A DNA stretch of 49,397 nt, from contig JBILMZ010000004.1 of the NCBI GenBank assembly GCA_044375275.1, forward strand, positions 1-49,397, given 5' to 3'. Below are positions 24,774-33,445 of the stretch, piece after piece. Position 1 is the stretch's first letter. Each line of letters begins with the position of its first letter. Both the position numbers and the translations under genes were made by a program. Below the pieces are notes generated by a model, which saw nothing but the letters and a program-made list of their open reading frames with translations, made no database searches and was not told the origin of the DNA. This DNA is from SZUA-430 sp044375275. Lineage in GTDB: Bacteria; Pseudomonadota; Alphaproteobacteria; Micropepsales; Micropepsaceae.

Positions 24774-25754
24774 ATGAAGATCTTCATTACCGGGGCATCC
24801 GGGTTCGTCGGCGGCGCCTTCGTCAGGGCTCATGCCCGCGACCACGACATCACCGCCATGTCACGCTCGGAGAAAAGCGACGCCGTGATCCGCGCGCTGG
24901 GAGCCACACCCATGCGCGCGAGCCTCGGGGCAATCCGCACAGAGCAACTCAAGGGATTTGATGTCGTGATCCATTGCGCGGCCTATGTCGAGGAATGGGG
25001 GCCCTGGTCCGAGTACTGGAAGGTGAATGTCGACGGCACGAAGGAGTTGCTCGTTGCAGCCAAGGGGGCGGACGTGGCGCGATTCATCCATATCGGAACG
25101 GAAGCAGCGTTGTTCCATGGCCAGCACATGCGCAACGTGGATGAGCACTACCCGCTGTCGCTGGACTCGCCCTTTCCCTATTCCCGCACGAAGGCCCATG
25201 CAGAGAAGGCCGTGCGTGAGGCAAATGACGAAGACGCCGGCTTCCGCACGATCGTCCTGCGTCCCCGCTTCGTGTGGGGCGAGGGAGACCAGACAATCCT
25301 GCCCGTCTTGACGCAGATGGTGAAGAAAGGACAGTTTGCCTGGATCGACGGCGGCAGGGCCCTGACGTCGACCACCAACATCGCCAATCTCGTCCACGCC
25401 ATGAACCTGGCGCTCTCGAAGGGGCGGGGAGGAGAAGCCTATTTCGTGCTCGATGGCGAGCCGGTTGTCTTCCGGGAGTTTGCAAGCCGGATGCTGAAGG
25501 CGGTTGGCGTGCAGCCGCCCTTGCGTGACATGCCCGGATGGCTGGTGCGCAGCATCGCCTGGGTCACCGAGACGCTCTGGCGGACGTTTGGCATCACATC
25601 AAAGCCGCCGCTCACCCGGTTCACGGCCAACATCATGAGCCGGGATTGTATCCTCGTGGACGCGAAAGCCCGCAGCGAGTTGGACTATAGCCCGGTCGTG
25701 ACACGGGAAGACGGTCTCAAGGCGCTCGCTTGCGCCGCCGGAACGCCAGGCTGA
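24774..25754 (+). CDS. NAD-dependent epimerase/dehydratase (extended SDR, 3-beta-HSD-like)
   Basis: A 326-residue extended SDR. FITGASGFVGGAFV is the dinucleotide-binding motif at the N-terminus, IHCAAYVEEWGPWSEYWKVN the adjacent loop, and PYSRTKAHAEK carries the catalytic Tyr and Lys. RPRFVWGEGD and the later STTNIANLVHA fit the 3-beta-hydroxysteroid dehydrogenase/isomerase-like group, in which bacterial members act on sterol, isoprenoid or unknown substrates. It starts 80 bases after ahpF and may be read through from it, though no functional link is evident. Confidence 0.9.
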   Translation: MKIFITGASGFVGGAFVRAHARDHDITAMSRSEKSDAVIRALGATPMRASLGAIRTEQLKGFDVVIHCAAYVEEWGPWSEYWKVNVDGTKELLVAAKGADVARFIHIGTEAALFHGQHMRNVDEHYPLSLDSPFPYSRTKAHAEKAVREANDEDAGFRTIVLRPRFVWGEGDQTILPVLTQMVKKGQFAWIDGGRALTSTTNIANLVHAMNLALSKGRGGEAYFVLDGEPVVFREFASRMLKAVGVQPPLRDMPGWLVRSIAWVTETLWRTFGITSKPPLTRFTANIMSRDCILVDAKARSELDYSPVVTREDGLKALACAAGTPG

Positions 25755-25773
25755 AGCCGTTCAGGCTTCAGCC
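25749..25773. terminator. Probable bidirectional terminator hairpin
   Basis: GGCTGAAGCC (25749-25758), loop GTTCA, GGCTTCAGCC (25764-25773): a perfect 10-bp stem placed between and overlapping the stop codons of two convergent genes. There is no T-run on either side, so it may stall polymerase or stabilise 3' ends rather than act as a classical intrinsic terminator. Confidence 0.6.
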
Positions 25774-27120
25774 GACGCGCCGTTCCTGGGCCTGTGAAAT
25801 GGGAAACAGACCGTTCGTCAGGCTGTCGAAATTGGCCTGCATGTCGCTGTCAAACGACTCGGTGAACCGGATGCGCTGCGAGTAGGGCGTGACGGCGACC
25901 ACCTTGAACGACACCGGCCGGCGATTGATGAAGATGCGCCCGCGATTGCCCACTTTCAGCTTTCCGGCCCCGGTGATCAGTGCGCCGGTGACAGAGATGT
26001 TCTCGATGTTGACGGCGGCAAACACGTCTCCATCGGTGCGGGCCTCAAGGCCTTCGACGTCATACTCATCCGGTTCAAGGCTGGCACTCTCATTGACCTC
26101 GAAGCGCGAGGCACCACGCAGGTCGCGCTCTGCGGTGGACTTCGAGAGAATGTCGGTAATGGCGTCACGAAGTTCGTGAATGCCGGTGGTCAGTCCGTCC
26201 GCACAGGCCTTCGCATCCTCCGCGATTTTCCCGGCAGCGCTGGCCTCCCGGTTTACCCCCTGCATGGCATTCGCGGCTCGCTCCACGGCGGGCAGGGTCT
26301 GTTCGACGCTGGATACGATCTCGCTCGTGGCGAGGCTCTGTTCGGTCATGGCCTGACCGACTTCCCGTGCCGAGGAATCGACGGCCCGGATCAGGCGATC
26401 AATTTCGTCATTCGCATCGACCGTGCATTGCGTGGCGCGGAAAATCTCGTCGATCTTGGCGCGGATTTCTTCCGTCGAGCGGGCGGTCTGCGTGGAGAGT
26501 TGCTTCACCTCGTTCGCGACCACGGCAAACCCCTTGCCGGCTTCCCCCGCGCGCGCCGCTTCGATCGTCGCATTGAGTGCAAGCAGGTTGGTCTGGGTGG
26601 CAATCTCGCGGATCACATCGACGACTTCGCCGATCTTCGACACCGCCACAGACAGCTCGCCAATCGTCGTCTTGGCCCGCGCGCTGGCGTTCACGGCATT
26701 GACGGTAGAGGAACTCGTCCGTTCGAGCTTGGCGTTGACGGCCTGGATGGTTGAAGACAGGCGCGCGGCGGCACTCGCGATCACTTTTGTGTGTTCGACG
26801 GAGTTGTTGCTGGCATCCGTGACGTCGGCTGTCATCGCTTCCGTGCGCTTCACGGCCTCGAACATCGCCACGGCCTGCCGGCGCATGGCTTCGGTGGTGG
26901 CGACGGCGGCGATGAGTTTCTGTCCGGCCTTCTGCTGCACGGCATTCGCCACGGCAAGAAGTTCGGTCCTGATTTCATTCTGCGAGGCGATGGCAGCCTG
27001 GACGCGGGCCTCAGCCGCACTTTCGGCGGCGTGTATGGCGCGCTCGGCGGCTTCCGCGGCAGCCTGCAACTGCGCCTCGACCCGCCTTGACTTGAATAGT
27101 GCTTGCAACGTCCCGAACAC
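25768..27120 (-). CDS. Soluble methyl-accepting chemotaxis protein with C-terminal PilZ domain
   Basis: A 450-residue protein with no membrane helix or periplasmic sensor. An N-terminal coiled coil rich in Ala/Glu (EAAERAIHAAESAAEARV) leads into an MCP signalling domain with the conserved hairpin tip (EIATQTNLLALNATIEAARA, then GKGFAVVANEVKQLS), which binds CheA and CheW. The last about 110 residues carry the PilZ signature RGASR and, further on, NISVTGALI (N-x-S-x-x-G), expected to bind cyclic di-GMP. It could therefore couple c-di-GMP level to a chemosensory array. No che genes are nearby. A chemotaxis-free role in another Che-like pathway is possible. Confidence 0.9.
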   Translation of the reverse strand: MFGTLQALFKSRRVEAQLQAAAEAAERAIHAAESAAEARVQAAIASQNEIRTELLAVANAVQQKAGQKLIAAVATTEAMRRQAVAMFEAVKRTEAMTADVTDASNNSVEHTKVIASAAARLSSTIQAVNAKLERTSSSTVNAVNASARAKTTIGELSVAVSKIGEVVDVIREIATQTNLLALNATIEAARAGEAGKGFAVVANEVKQLSTQTARSTEEIRAKIDEIFRATQCTVDANDEIDRLIRAVDSSAREVGQAMTEQSLATSEIVSSVEQTLPAVERAANAMQGVNREASAAGKIAEDAKACADGLTTGIHELRDAITDILSKSTAERDLRGASRFEVNESASLEPDEYDVEGLEARTDGDVFAAVNIENISVTGALITGAGKLKVGNRGRIFINRRPVSFKVVAVTPYSQRIRFTESFDSDMQANFDSLTNGLFPISQAQERRVG

Positions 27121-27259
27121 AGACCGCTCCCCGCGAACGGCAACGGCCGTTCCGCATCAATCACGCCAGCTTCGAAACAAGAACCCAGTTCCACGCACGA
27201 CAGCTTGCGGGCTGGATTCTCGTTTCTGGCAGGTTAATGCGAGGTTAAGCGATCCGGGT

Positions 27260-28192
27260 TCAGGCCTGTACGCCGCCAGTCTGCTCCGTCCGGGTTTGAC
27301 CCAGCTGGAGGGCAGGCAGGTAGAGCAGCAGGCACGAGGCCACGAAAACGGACGAGAAGGTACCAATCGCGATGCCCCAGAGGATCGTTGCCGAAAATCC
27401 GAACAGGGACTCGCCGCCAAAAAACAGCAGCGGAAGGACGGATATCGCAGTCGTAAAGCTGGTCAGGAAGGTGCGCGACAGCATCTGGTTCGTCGACTTG
27501 TTGATGAGATCGCCCAATGGCACCTTCTTGAAAAGACGTCGGTTCTCCCGAATGCGGTCGAAGACGACCACGGTATCGTTCACCGAGTACCCCGCCAGCA
27601 GCAGCAGCGCCGCAACAGAGGTGAGGTTGAAGTCGAATTGCAGCAACGAATACATGCCCACGGCCACAAAAACGTCGTGGCCGGTTGCGAGCATCGCGGC
27701 GAGCCCGAACTGCCATTCAAACCGGAACGCCACGTAGATGCCGATCATGAGAACGCCCAGCGACGTGGCCAGGATACCGCTCTGGAACAACTCGTTGGAA
27801 ACCTTCGGACCAACAGCTTCCGAACGCTTCAGGGTGAAGCCTTCGCCAAGGGATGCCGTGATTTTGGCCGCCGCTTCCTGTTCTTTGCCCGACACGTCGG
27901 CCGTGGGCTTGATGCGGATCAGGATCGTCTTGTCGTCGCCAAATTGCTGAACCGCAGGGTCCTTGAAGCCCAGCTTTTCAATCCTTTCGCGTACCTCATC
28001 GAGGTTGACGGCAGTCTTGCTCGACGCTTCGATGACTACACCACCGGTGAAGTCGATGCCCAGGTTCAGGCCCTGGAACCAGAGCGACAGGATCGTGATG
28101 ATCACGAACACGCCATCGAACGCGAACGCAAGGAAGCGGTTCTTGACGAAATCGATATTCGTGTTGTCGGGAATGATCGTGAATCTTGCCAT
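27260..28192 (-). CDS. secF: Protein translocase subunit SecF
   Basis: A 310-residue six-helix membrane protein. After a short N-terminus come helix 1 and the SecF hallmark LNLGIDFTGGVVIE. A periplasmic P1 head (residues about 45-125) and a five-helix block follow, with AGYSVNDTVVVFDRIREN and LINKSTNQMLSRTFLTSF. SecF works with SecD to pull proteins through SecYEG using the proton gradient. Unusually, secD and yajC do not precede it. The next upstream gene is on the opposite strand, so secD must be elsewhere. Confidence 0.96.
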   Translation of the reverse strand: MARFTIIPDNTNIDFVKNRFLAFAFDGVFVIITILSLWFQGLNLGIDFTGGVVIEASSKTAVNLDEVRERIEKLGFKDPAVQQFGDDKTILIRIKPTADVSGKEQEAAAKITASLGEGFTLKRSEAVGPKVSNELFQSGILATSLGVLMIGIYVAFRFEWQFGLAAMLATGHDVFVAVGMYSLLQFDFNLTSVAALLLLAGYSVNDTVVVFDRIRENRRLFKKVPLGDLINKSTNQMLSRTFLTSFTTAISVLPLLFFGGESLFGFSATILWGIAIGTFSSVFVASCLLLYLPALQLGQTRTEQTGGVQA

Positions 28193-28456
28193 GGGTCGGT
28201 GATCTGATGTCGATGGAGGGGAATGTCAATCCGGAGGGGGCGGATTAGAACGATATCGTGCCATCAGTACAACCCCAAAAAGCCCGAAAAGACGCGTGAA
28301 AGTGGCTCGGTTAACGCCCGGACCAGCCCGATTTGCCCCCGGAAAGCCGCTGCACTGAAACAAATCTTTGCAATCCCGACATTCTGCTGAAACGCCCCGG
28401 TCCCACATGATGCAGGCAATGGTGCAGCATGCACCTGAACGGATTGGAGATTGAAA

Positions 28457-28966
28457 ATGACGGAAGAAACGGCGCCTCGCGGCAAACGGTTCGGCTATGT
28501 CGCCCTGGTGGCAGCACTGGTGCTCGGCATCGTCGGCGGTGGTCTGGCAACGGCAGGAATCGCAAAACACCACTGGCGCGGCATGGGACACGGTTGGGGC
28601 GGTCACCACCGCATGCATGGCCCTGTCGACATTGAGCGCGCGCAAGGCCACGTGAAGCGCATGGTGGGCTTTGCCTCTCGCCGCCTTGACGCAACCGAAG
28701 ACCAGCAGAAGCGGCTCACGGTCATCGCCGAGGCGGCAACAAAGGAACTCCTGCCGCTGCGCGAGCGGTTCCAGGCGGCGCGCAAGAAGGCACACGAGAT
28801 CCTGAAGCAGCAAACCATCGATCGCGTGGCACTGGAAGCCCTTCGGACCGAGCAGATGCAGCTCGCTGACGAAGCCAGCCGCAAGCTCGTACAGTTCGTG
28901 GCCGATGCGGCCGAAGTGTTGACGCCCGAGCAGCGCACAAAGCTTGCACAGCGATGGGACTTTTGA
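28457..28966 (+). CDS. Spy/CpxP-like (LTxxQ) periplasmic protein with His-rich segment
   Basis: About 169 residues. The start at 28457 has GGAG eight bases upstream; an in-frame TTG lies at 28451. One membrane helix (about 13-34) is followed by a histidine-rich stretch, KHHWRGMGHGWGGHHRMHG (seven His), and a helical domain ending in VLTPEQRTKLAQRW, the LTxxQ motif of Spy/CpxP/ZraP. An earlier degenerate copy is DATEDQQKRL. The anchor appears uncleaved. It lies upstream of a response regulator and kinase, the arrangement of cpxP-cpxR-cpxA. The His cluster suggests metal sensing or binding in the periplasm, as in CnrX/ZraP-like proteins. Confidence 0.85.
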   Translation: MTEETAPRGKRFGYVALVAALVLGIVGGGLATAGIAKHHWRGMGHGWGGHHRMHGPVDIERAQGHVKRMVGFASRRLDATEDQQKRLTVIAEAATKELLPLRERFQAARKKAHEILKQQTIDRVALEALRTEQMQLADEASRKLVQFVADAAEVLTPEQRTKLAQRWDF

Positions 28967-29002
28967 TTGCGTAGGGCCTGAACCGATCAGGGCCAGGCTC
29001 CG

Positions 29003-29689
29003 TTGACCGCAAAGATACTACTCGTCGAAGATGACCCGCGCCTCGCAAGGATGGTTGAAGACTATCTGCGCGAGGGCGGGTTTTCCGTCATGCACGCGGC
29101 ATCCGGAAAGGGTGGGGTGGAGATGGCGCAGCGAACGCCATTCGATGCCATCATCCTGGACCTTATGCTGCCGGACATCGACGGGCTCGAGGTCTGCCGC
29201 CAGATACGCGCACAGGCACGTACGCCCATTCTCATGCTGACCGCGCGCGGGGATGCACTCGACCGCATCATCGGTCTCGAGATGGGAGCGGATGACTATT
29301 TGCCGAAACCGTTCGAGCCCCGTGAACTTCTGGCGCGCCTGCGGGCCGTCCTCCGGCGTTCGCAGGCAGCCCCCGCGGCCAACATCCTGCGCTTTGGTCG
29401 CCTTGAAGTGGACAAGGATGCGCGCGAGGTGCGGATCGACGGCGTGCATCGTCCACTGACCGCCTACCAGTACGAAATCATGCTGGCCATGGCTGAGCGT
29501 GCAGGGCGCGTCCTGTCCCGGGAAGCGTTGTTCGACATCTTGAAGGGCGAATCCATCGAAGCTTTCGATCGTTCGATCGATGTGCACATTTCACGCATTC
29601 GTTCCGCCATCGAGGACAACCCCAAGCGGCCAAGGCGCGTGCTCACCGTGCGCGGCGCCGGATACGTCTTTGCCAAGGCGCAGGATTAG
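29003..29689 (+). CDS. OmpR-family response regulator (CpxR-like)
   Basis: A 228-residue regulator. The receiver begins ILLVEDD, with phospho-acceptor D53 in ILDLMLPDID and conserved Lys102 in YLPKPF. The C-terminal winged helix has LTAYQYEIMLAMAERAG and DRSIDVHISRIRSAIED, ending VRGAGYVFA. The start is TTG (29003): no ATG is available before the receiver, and this start gives the standard short N-terminus. It is separated by only 3 bases from the sensor kinase gene and probably controls the upstream Spy/CpxP-like gene. Confidence 0.95.
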   Translation: MTAKILLVEDDPRLARMVEDYLREGGFSVMHAASGKGGVEMAQRTPFDAIILDLMLPDIDGLEVCRQIRAQARTPILMLTARGDALDRIIGLEMGADDYLPKPFEPRELLARLRAVLRRSQAAPAANILRFGRLEVDKDAREVRIDGVHRPLTAYQYEIMLAMAERAGRVLSREALFDILKGESIEAFDRSIDVHISRIRSAIEDNPKRPRRVLTVRGAGYVFAKAQD

Positions 29690-29692
29690 CCC

Positions 29693-30961
29693 ATGCGGAT
29701 ATTCAATCGCCTGTACCTGAAGGTCTATGTGACGGTCGTGGGCACGCTCGTCATGGCGCTTGTTGTTTCGGCCGCGATCTGGGCATCCGGCCCGGAACAG
29801 GCGATGGCGCGCAACGCCTTTGGCATGGCATCCGGGGTTGCCTCGGCCGCATTGGGCGATCCGGCAGCCCCGATGGCAGAACAGCTGAAGTCCCTGGCCC
29901 GCCTGTCACAACTGCTCGAGTCGGATCTCGCGGTGTATGACAGCAGGGGGCGCCTCATCGGCACGGCAGGTGCACCACTACCGACGCCTGACGACATTGA
30001 TTCAGACAGGCCACGCTCGTGGTCACGCAACCCCGTCTGGAAGTTCCAGCTGAAGGACAGACGCGTCATTGTCATCAGGCCACCCTTCCAGCGCCGCATG
30101 CATGGCAGCGGCTTCCTGATGCATATGGCCATCGTGGCCCTCATCCTCGCGATCGGTTCGTTTCCGATCGTCCGCGGACTGACCCGTCGGCTTGAGCGTC
30201 TTCAGCATGGCGTGGAAACACTGGGCGCGGGCAATCTGAGTGTACGGGTCAAGGTCGAGGGCAGGGACGAAGTCGCGAAAGTGGCGGAAAGTTTCAATCG
30301 CGCCGCAGGCCGCATCGAGGAACTCGTGGGCGCCCACCGGATGCTGCTCGCCAACGCAAGCCACGAACTGCGCACGCCCCTGACACGTCTGCGCCTGGGC
30401 GTGGACAGGTTGAAGGGCAGCGCCGATGACAGCGTGAAAGCGGATGTGGAGCGTGACATCGCCGAACTCGATGCGCTCATAGAAGAGATCCTGCTGACAA
30501 GCCGCCTTGAGGCGCTGCGCGGGCTCGACACTGTGGAAGACGTCGACCTTCTCGCACTCGCAGCAGAGGAGGCTGCGCGCTATGAGGACATTGGCGTGTC
30601 GGGTGAGCTGTTGACGGTCAGGGGAGATCCGAGATTGTTGCGCCGCATCATTCGTAACCTGATCGAGAATGCCCTGCGGCATGGCAAGCCACCGGTTGAC
30701 GTAACTGTTCTTGGCGCAGGCGAAAGCGTGATCCTGCGCGTGACCGACCACGGCAACGGCGTCCCCGAACAGGATCGCGACCGCATCTTCGAACCATTCT
30801 TCCGCAAATCCGTGCAGTCCAGTTCAGATTCCGGCACGGGACTGGGCCTGGCTTTGGTCCGTCAGATCGCGCGCTTGCATGCAGGCGATGTTCGCTTGGA
30901 AGCGGAGAGCACCTTCGCGGTCACACTTCCCAAGTGTGGAATATCGGGTGGTGCAGCCTAG
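29693..30961 (+). CDS. Sensor histidine kinase (CpxA-like)
   Basis: A 422-residue kinase. Membrane helices are at about 11-30 and 143-162, with a periplasmic sensor of about 110 residues between them. A HAMP domain follows (161-215), then the H-box NASHELRTPLTRLRL with His224 and the N-box RNLIENALRHG. The D-box region DHGNGVPEQD and the G2 motif GTGLGLALV complete it. It forms a two-component system with the preceding OmpR-type regulator. The domain order and the neighbouring LTxxQ protein point to envelope or metal stress sensing, as in Cpx. The signal is inferred only. Confidence 0.94.
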   Translation: MRIFNRLYLKVYVTVVGTLVMALVVSAAIWASGPEQAMARNAFGMASGVASAALGDPAAPMAEQLKSLARLSQLLESDLAVYDSRGRLIGTAGAPLPTPDDIDSDRPRSWSRNPVWKFQLKDRRVIVIRPPFQRRMHGSGFLMHMAIVALILAIGSFPIVRGLTRRLERLQHGVETLGAGNLSVRVKVEGRDEVAKVAESFNRAAGRIEELVGAHRMLLANASHELRTPLTRLRLGVDRLKGSADDSVKADVERDIAELDALIEEILLTSRLEALRGLDTVEDVDLLALAAEEAARYEDIGVSGELLTVRGDPRLLRRIIRNLIENALRHGKPPVDVTVLGAGESVILRVTDHGNGVPEQDRDRIFEPFFRKSVQSSSDSGTGLGLALVRQIARLHAGDVRLEAESTFAVTLPKCGISGGAA

Positions 30962-31039
30962 GTCACCCGTTGCAGCGGCCAAATGCTGTCGTTACGCTAT
31001 TCCCGTCACGCAATTGTTGTTCAAGACGGGAAATCCAAG

Positions 31040-33283
31040 ATGGCTTCAGAGAACTCGCGCCTTTGGCTGGTCGCGGCTGCTGTAGGCGCTGTGCTCGCCA
31101 TACCTGTGCTGGGCGCACGCTTTGGCGGCCCGGCAACGACGGTCACAAACGTGATTTCGGGAACGCAGACCCCCGACATTTCCCAGACGCAGGCGATGCA
31201 GAAAATGCTGTCGCAGGCGGCTGACATTGACGGCGCCAGGATCCTTGCGGCCGACAGCGAGGCGCAGAACTGGATGGCGCACGGACGTACCTATTCCGAG
31301 CAGCGCTTCTCGCCCCTCGACAAGATCAATGCCGGCAACGTCAAGGACCTCGGCCTCGCCTGGAGCTACGACACGAACACGATCCGCGGCCTCGAAGCGA
31401 CACCCATCGTGAAGGACGGCGTCATGTTCGCCTCCGGAGCGTGGAGCGTCGTCTACGCGATCGATGCAAAGACGGGCGAACAGCTCTGGACGTACGATCC
31501 CGAGGTGCCGCGCGAATGGGGCCGCAAGCCATGCTGTGACGTCGTCAACCGTGGCGTCGCAGTCTGGAAGGGCCGCGTTTATGTGGGCACGCTCGACGGA
31601 CGCCTCGTCGCGCTGGATGCGAAGACCGGAAAGCCCGTCTGGGACGTCAACACGATCGATCGCTCCAAGCCCTACGTGATTACCGGCGCGCCGCGTATCG
31701 TGAAGGACAAGGTCATCATCGGCAATGGCGGCGCCGAACTCGGCGTGCGCGGCTACATCACGGCGTTCGATGCGCAGACCGGCCGTCAGCTCTGGCGCTT
31801 CTATACTGTCCCCGGAGATCCGCGCGTTCCCGTGGAAAGCGAGCATCTGAAGGCAGCCCTTCCGACCTGGAAGGCGGACCCGCAGGGCTGGAAATACTGG
31901 GAAGTGGGCGGTGGCGGCACCGTCTGGGATTCGATGGCCTATGACGCCGATCTCGATCTGCTCTACATCGGCACCGGCAATGGTTCGCCATGGAGCCGCT
32001 ATCTCAGGTCGCCCGGCGGTGGTGACAACCTTTATCTGTCTTCGGTCATCGCGATCAGGCCCGACACGGGTGAGATGGCTTGGTACTTCCAGCAGACACC
32101 GGGTGACACGTGGGACTTTACAGCCACGCAGCACATCATCCTGGCGGACCTTGAGATCGACGGCCAGAAGCGCAAGACACTGCTTCACGCGCCGAAGAAC
32201 GGCTTCTTCTATGTGCTGGACCGCGAAACCGGAAAGTTCATTTCCGGCAAGAATTACGTCCCGGTGACGTGGGCCAAGGGTCTCGATGCAAACGGTCGTC
32301 CGATCGAGGACACATCGAACGCCTATCGAAACACCCCCAAGATGGTGCAGCCATCTCCGCATGGTGGCCACAACTGGCAGCCAATGGCGTTCAACCCCCA
32401 GACGAAGCTGGTCTACATTCCTTCCCAGCTGACGCCATTCCTGTTTGCCTCAGACAGCACGCGCTCGATAAAGCCCGGCGTATGGAACACAGGTGTCGAC
32501 TTCGGGATGATCGCAACGCTGACGGAAGCGGCCCTCAAGGCAGGCCAGCCGCTCCCCGCGGTGGAAGGAAACCTGATCGCTTGGGATCCCGTGAACCAGA
32601 AGGAAGTCTGGCGCAGCAAGCTGCCGACGTTCTGGAATGGTGGCGTGCTCACCACTGCCGGCAATCTTGTGTTCCAGGGCGCTGGAGACGGCATGTTCCG
32701 CGCCTGGAAGGCAGACACCGGTGAAGAGGTGTGGAAGAGCGAAACCCGCATCGGCATCATTGCCCCGCCGATAACCTATGCAGTCGATGGCGAGCAGTAC
32801 GTCGCTGTTCTGGCAGGCTGGGGTGGCGTCGGCGTGACGCTGTCACCGGAACCGGCAAATGCAATCAACAAATATCCGAACAACGGTCGCATCCTCGCCT
32901 ACAGGATCGGCGGCACCAAGGCGATTGATGTGGAAGCGACCGTGCAGCCACCCATGCAGGCACCGCCTGCCGACAAGTTCACGGCAGCCCAGATTACCAA
33001 AGGTGGGCAGACGTATCATCGTTACTGCGCCGCCTGCCATGGGTTCTTTGCGATGAGCTCCGGTGCGTTGCCGGACCTGCGCATGTCGACGCCTGAAGTC
33101 TTCGCGCGCTACAAGGAAATCGTGCTCGATGGTGAGCTCAAGGACAACGGCATGGCGTCCTTTGCGGATCATCTGAAGGAAGAGGATGTGAAGAACATCC
33201 GCGCTTACGTTGTTACGCTGGCAAACGTCGCCTACGCGGCACAACCCAAGCCGGCTGAGCCCGCACCCGCGCCGCCCCAGTAA
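31040..33283 (+). CDS. PQQ-dependent quinohemoprotein alcohol dehydrogenase (type II-like)
   Basis: About 747 residues from ATG 31040 (CGGGAAATCC upstream; ATG 30983 is less likely). An N-terminal signal segment (LWLVAAAVGAVLAIPVLGA) is followed by an eight-bladed PQQ propeller: the adjacent-Cys disulfide RKPCCDVV (C165, C166), GTGNGSPW, and catalytic Asp359 in GDTWDFTATQ. Thr stands where lanthanide enzymes carry a second Asp (WDYD-type), so calcium is the likely cofactor metal. A C-terminal cytochrome c domain has CAACH (C663). It oxidises alcohols in the periplasm and passes electrons through the fused haem to the respiratory chain. No PQQ biosynthesis genes are in the window. Confidence 0.94.
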   Translation: MASENSRLWLVAAAVGAVLAIPVLGARFGGPATTVTNVISGTQTPDISQTQAMQKMLSQAADIDGARILAADSEAQNWMAHGRTYSEQRFSPLDKINAGNVKDLGLAWSYDTNTIRGLEATPIVKDGVMFASGAWSVVYAIDAKTGEQLWTYDPEVPREWGRKPCCDVVNRGVAVWKGRVYVGTLDGRLVALDAKTGKPVWDVNTIDRSKPYVITGAPRIVKDKVIIGNGGAELGVRGYITAFDAQTGRQLWRFYTVPGDPRVPVESEHLKAALPTWKADPQGWKYWEVGGGGTVWDSMAYDADLDLLYIGTGNGSPWSRYLRSPGGGDNLYLSSVIAIRPDTGEMAWYFQQTPGDTWDFTATQHIILADLEIDGQKRKTLLHAPKNGFFYVLDRETGKFISGKNYVPVTWAKGLDANGRPIEDTSNAYRNTPKMVQPSPHGGHNWQPMAFNPQTKLVYIPSQLTPFLFASDSTRSIKPGVWNTGVDFGMIATLTEAALKAGQPLPAVEGNLIAWDPVNQKEVWRSKLPTFWNGGVLTTAGNLVFQGAGDGMFRAWKADTGEEVWKSETRIGIIAPPITYAVDGEQYVAVLAGWGGVGVTLSPEPANAINKYPNNGRILAYRIGGTKAIDVEATVQPPMQAPPADKFTAAQITKGGQTYHRYCAACHGFFAMSSGALPDLRMSTPEVFARYKEIVLDGELKDNGMASFADHLKEEDVKNIRAYVVTLANVAYAAQPKPAEPAPAPPQ

Positions 33284-33319
33284 GCGCGGCGCTTGACGGG
33301 CGTTAACGTGTAATGCCCT

Positions 33320-33357
33320 TTGCGCGGTCTGCCCCGGCAGGCCGCGCAAGACTTTTT
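33320..33357 (+). terminator. Intrinsic terminator after the alcohol dehydrogenase gene
   Basis: TTGCGCGGTCTGCC (33320-33333), a CC loop, and GGCAGGCCGCGCAA (33336-33349) pair in 14 positions with one G-T wobble. The run GACTTTTTGG follows. This is the clearest rho-independent terminator in the window and separates the dehydrogenase from hisS. Confidence 0.88.
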
Positions 33358-33445
33358 GGCGCATTCATGACGCCATTTCCGCCATGGCTTGGCAGGTGCC
33401 GCCATGACATGTTACGCGCAGTTTTTCCCCGCGAGCCCCATTCGG

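Noticed and set aside
26423..28207. 594-codon plus-strand frame across the chemoreceptor and secF
   Set aside because: It spans two real minus-strand genes and their gap, and its product is low-complexity Ala/Ser/Arg sequence without domains.
31046..32371. 441-codon minus frame opposite the alcohol dehydrogenase gene
   Set aside because: It has no ribosome site or recognisable domain, and the PQQ enzyme on the plus strand is certain.
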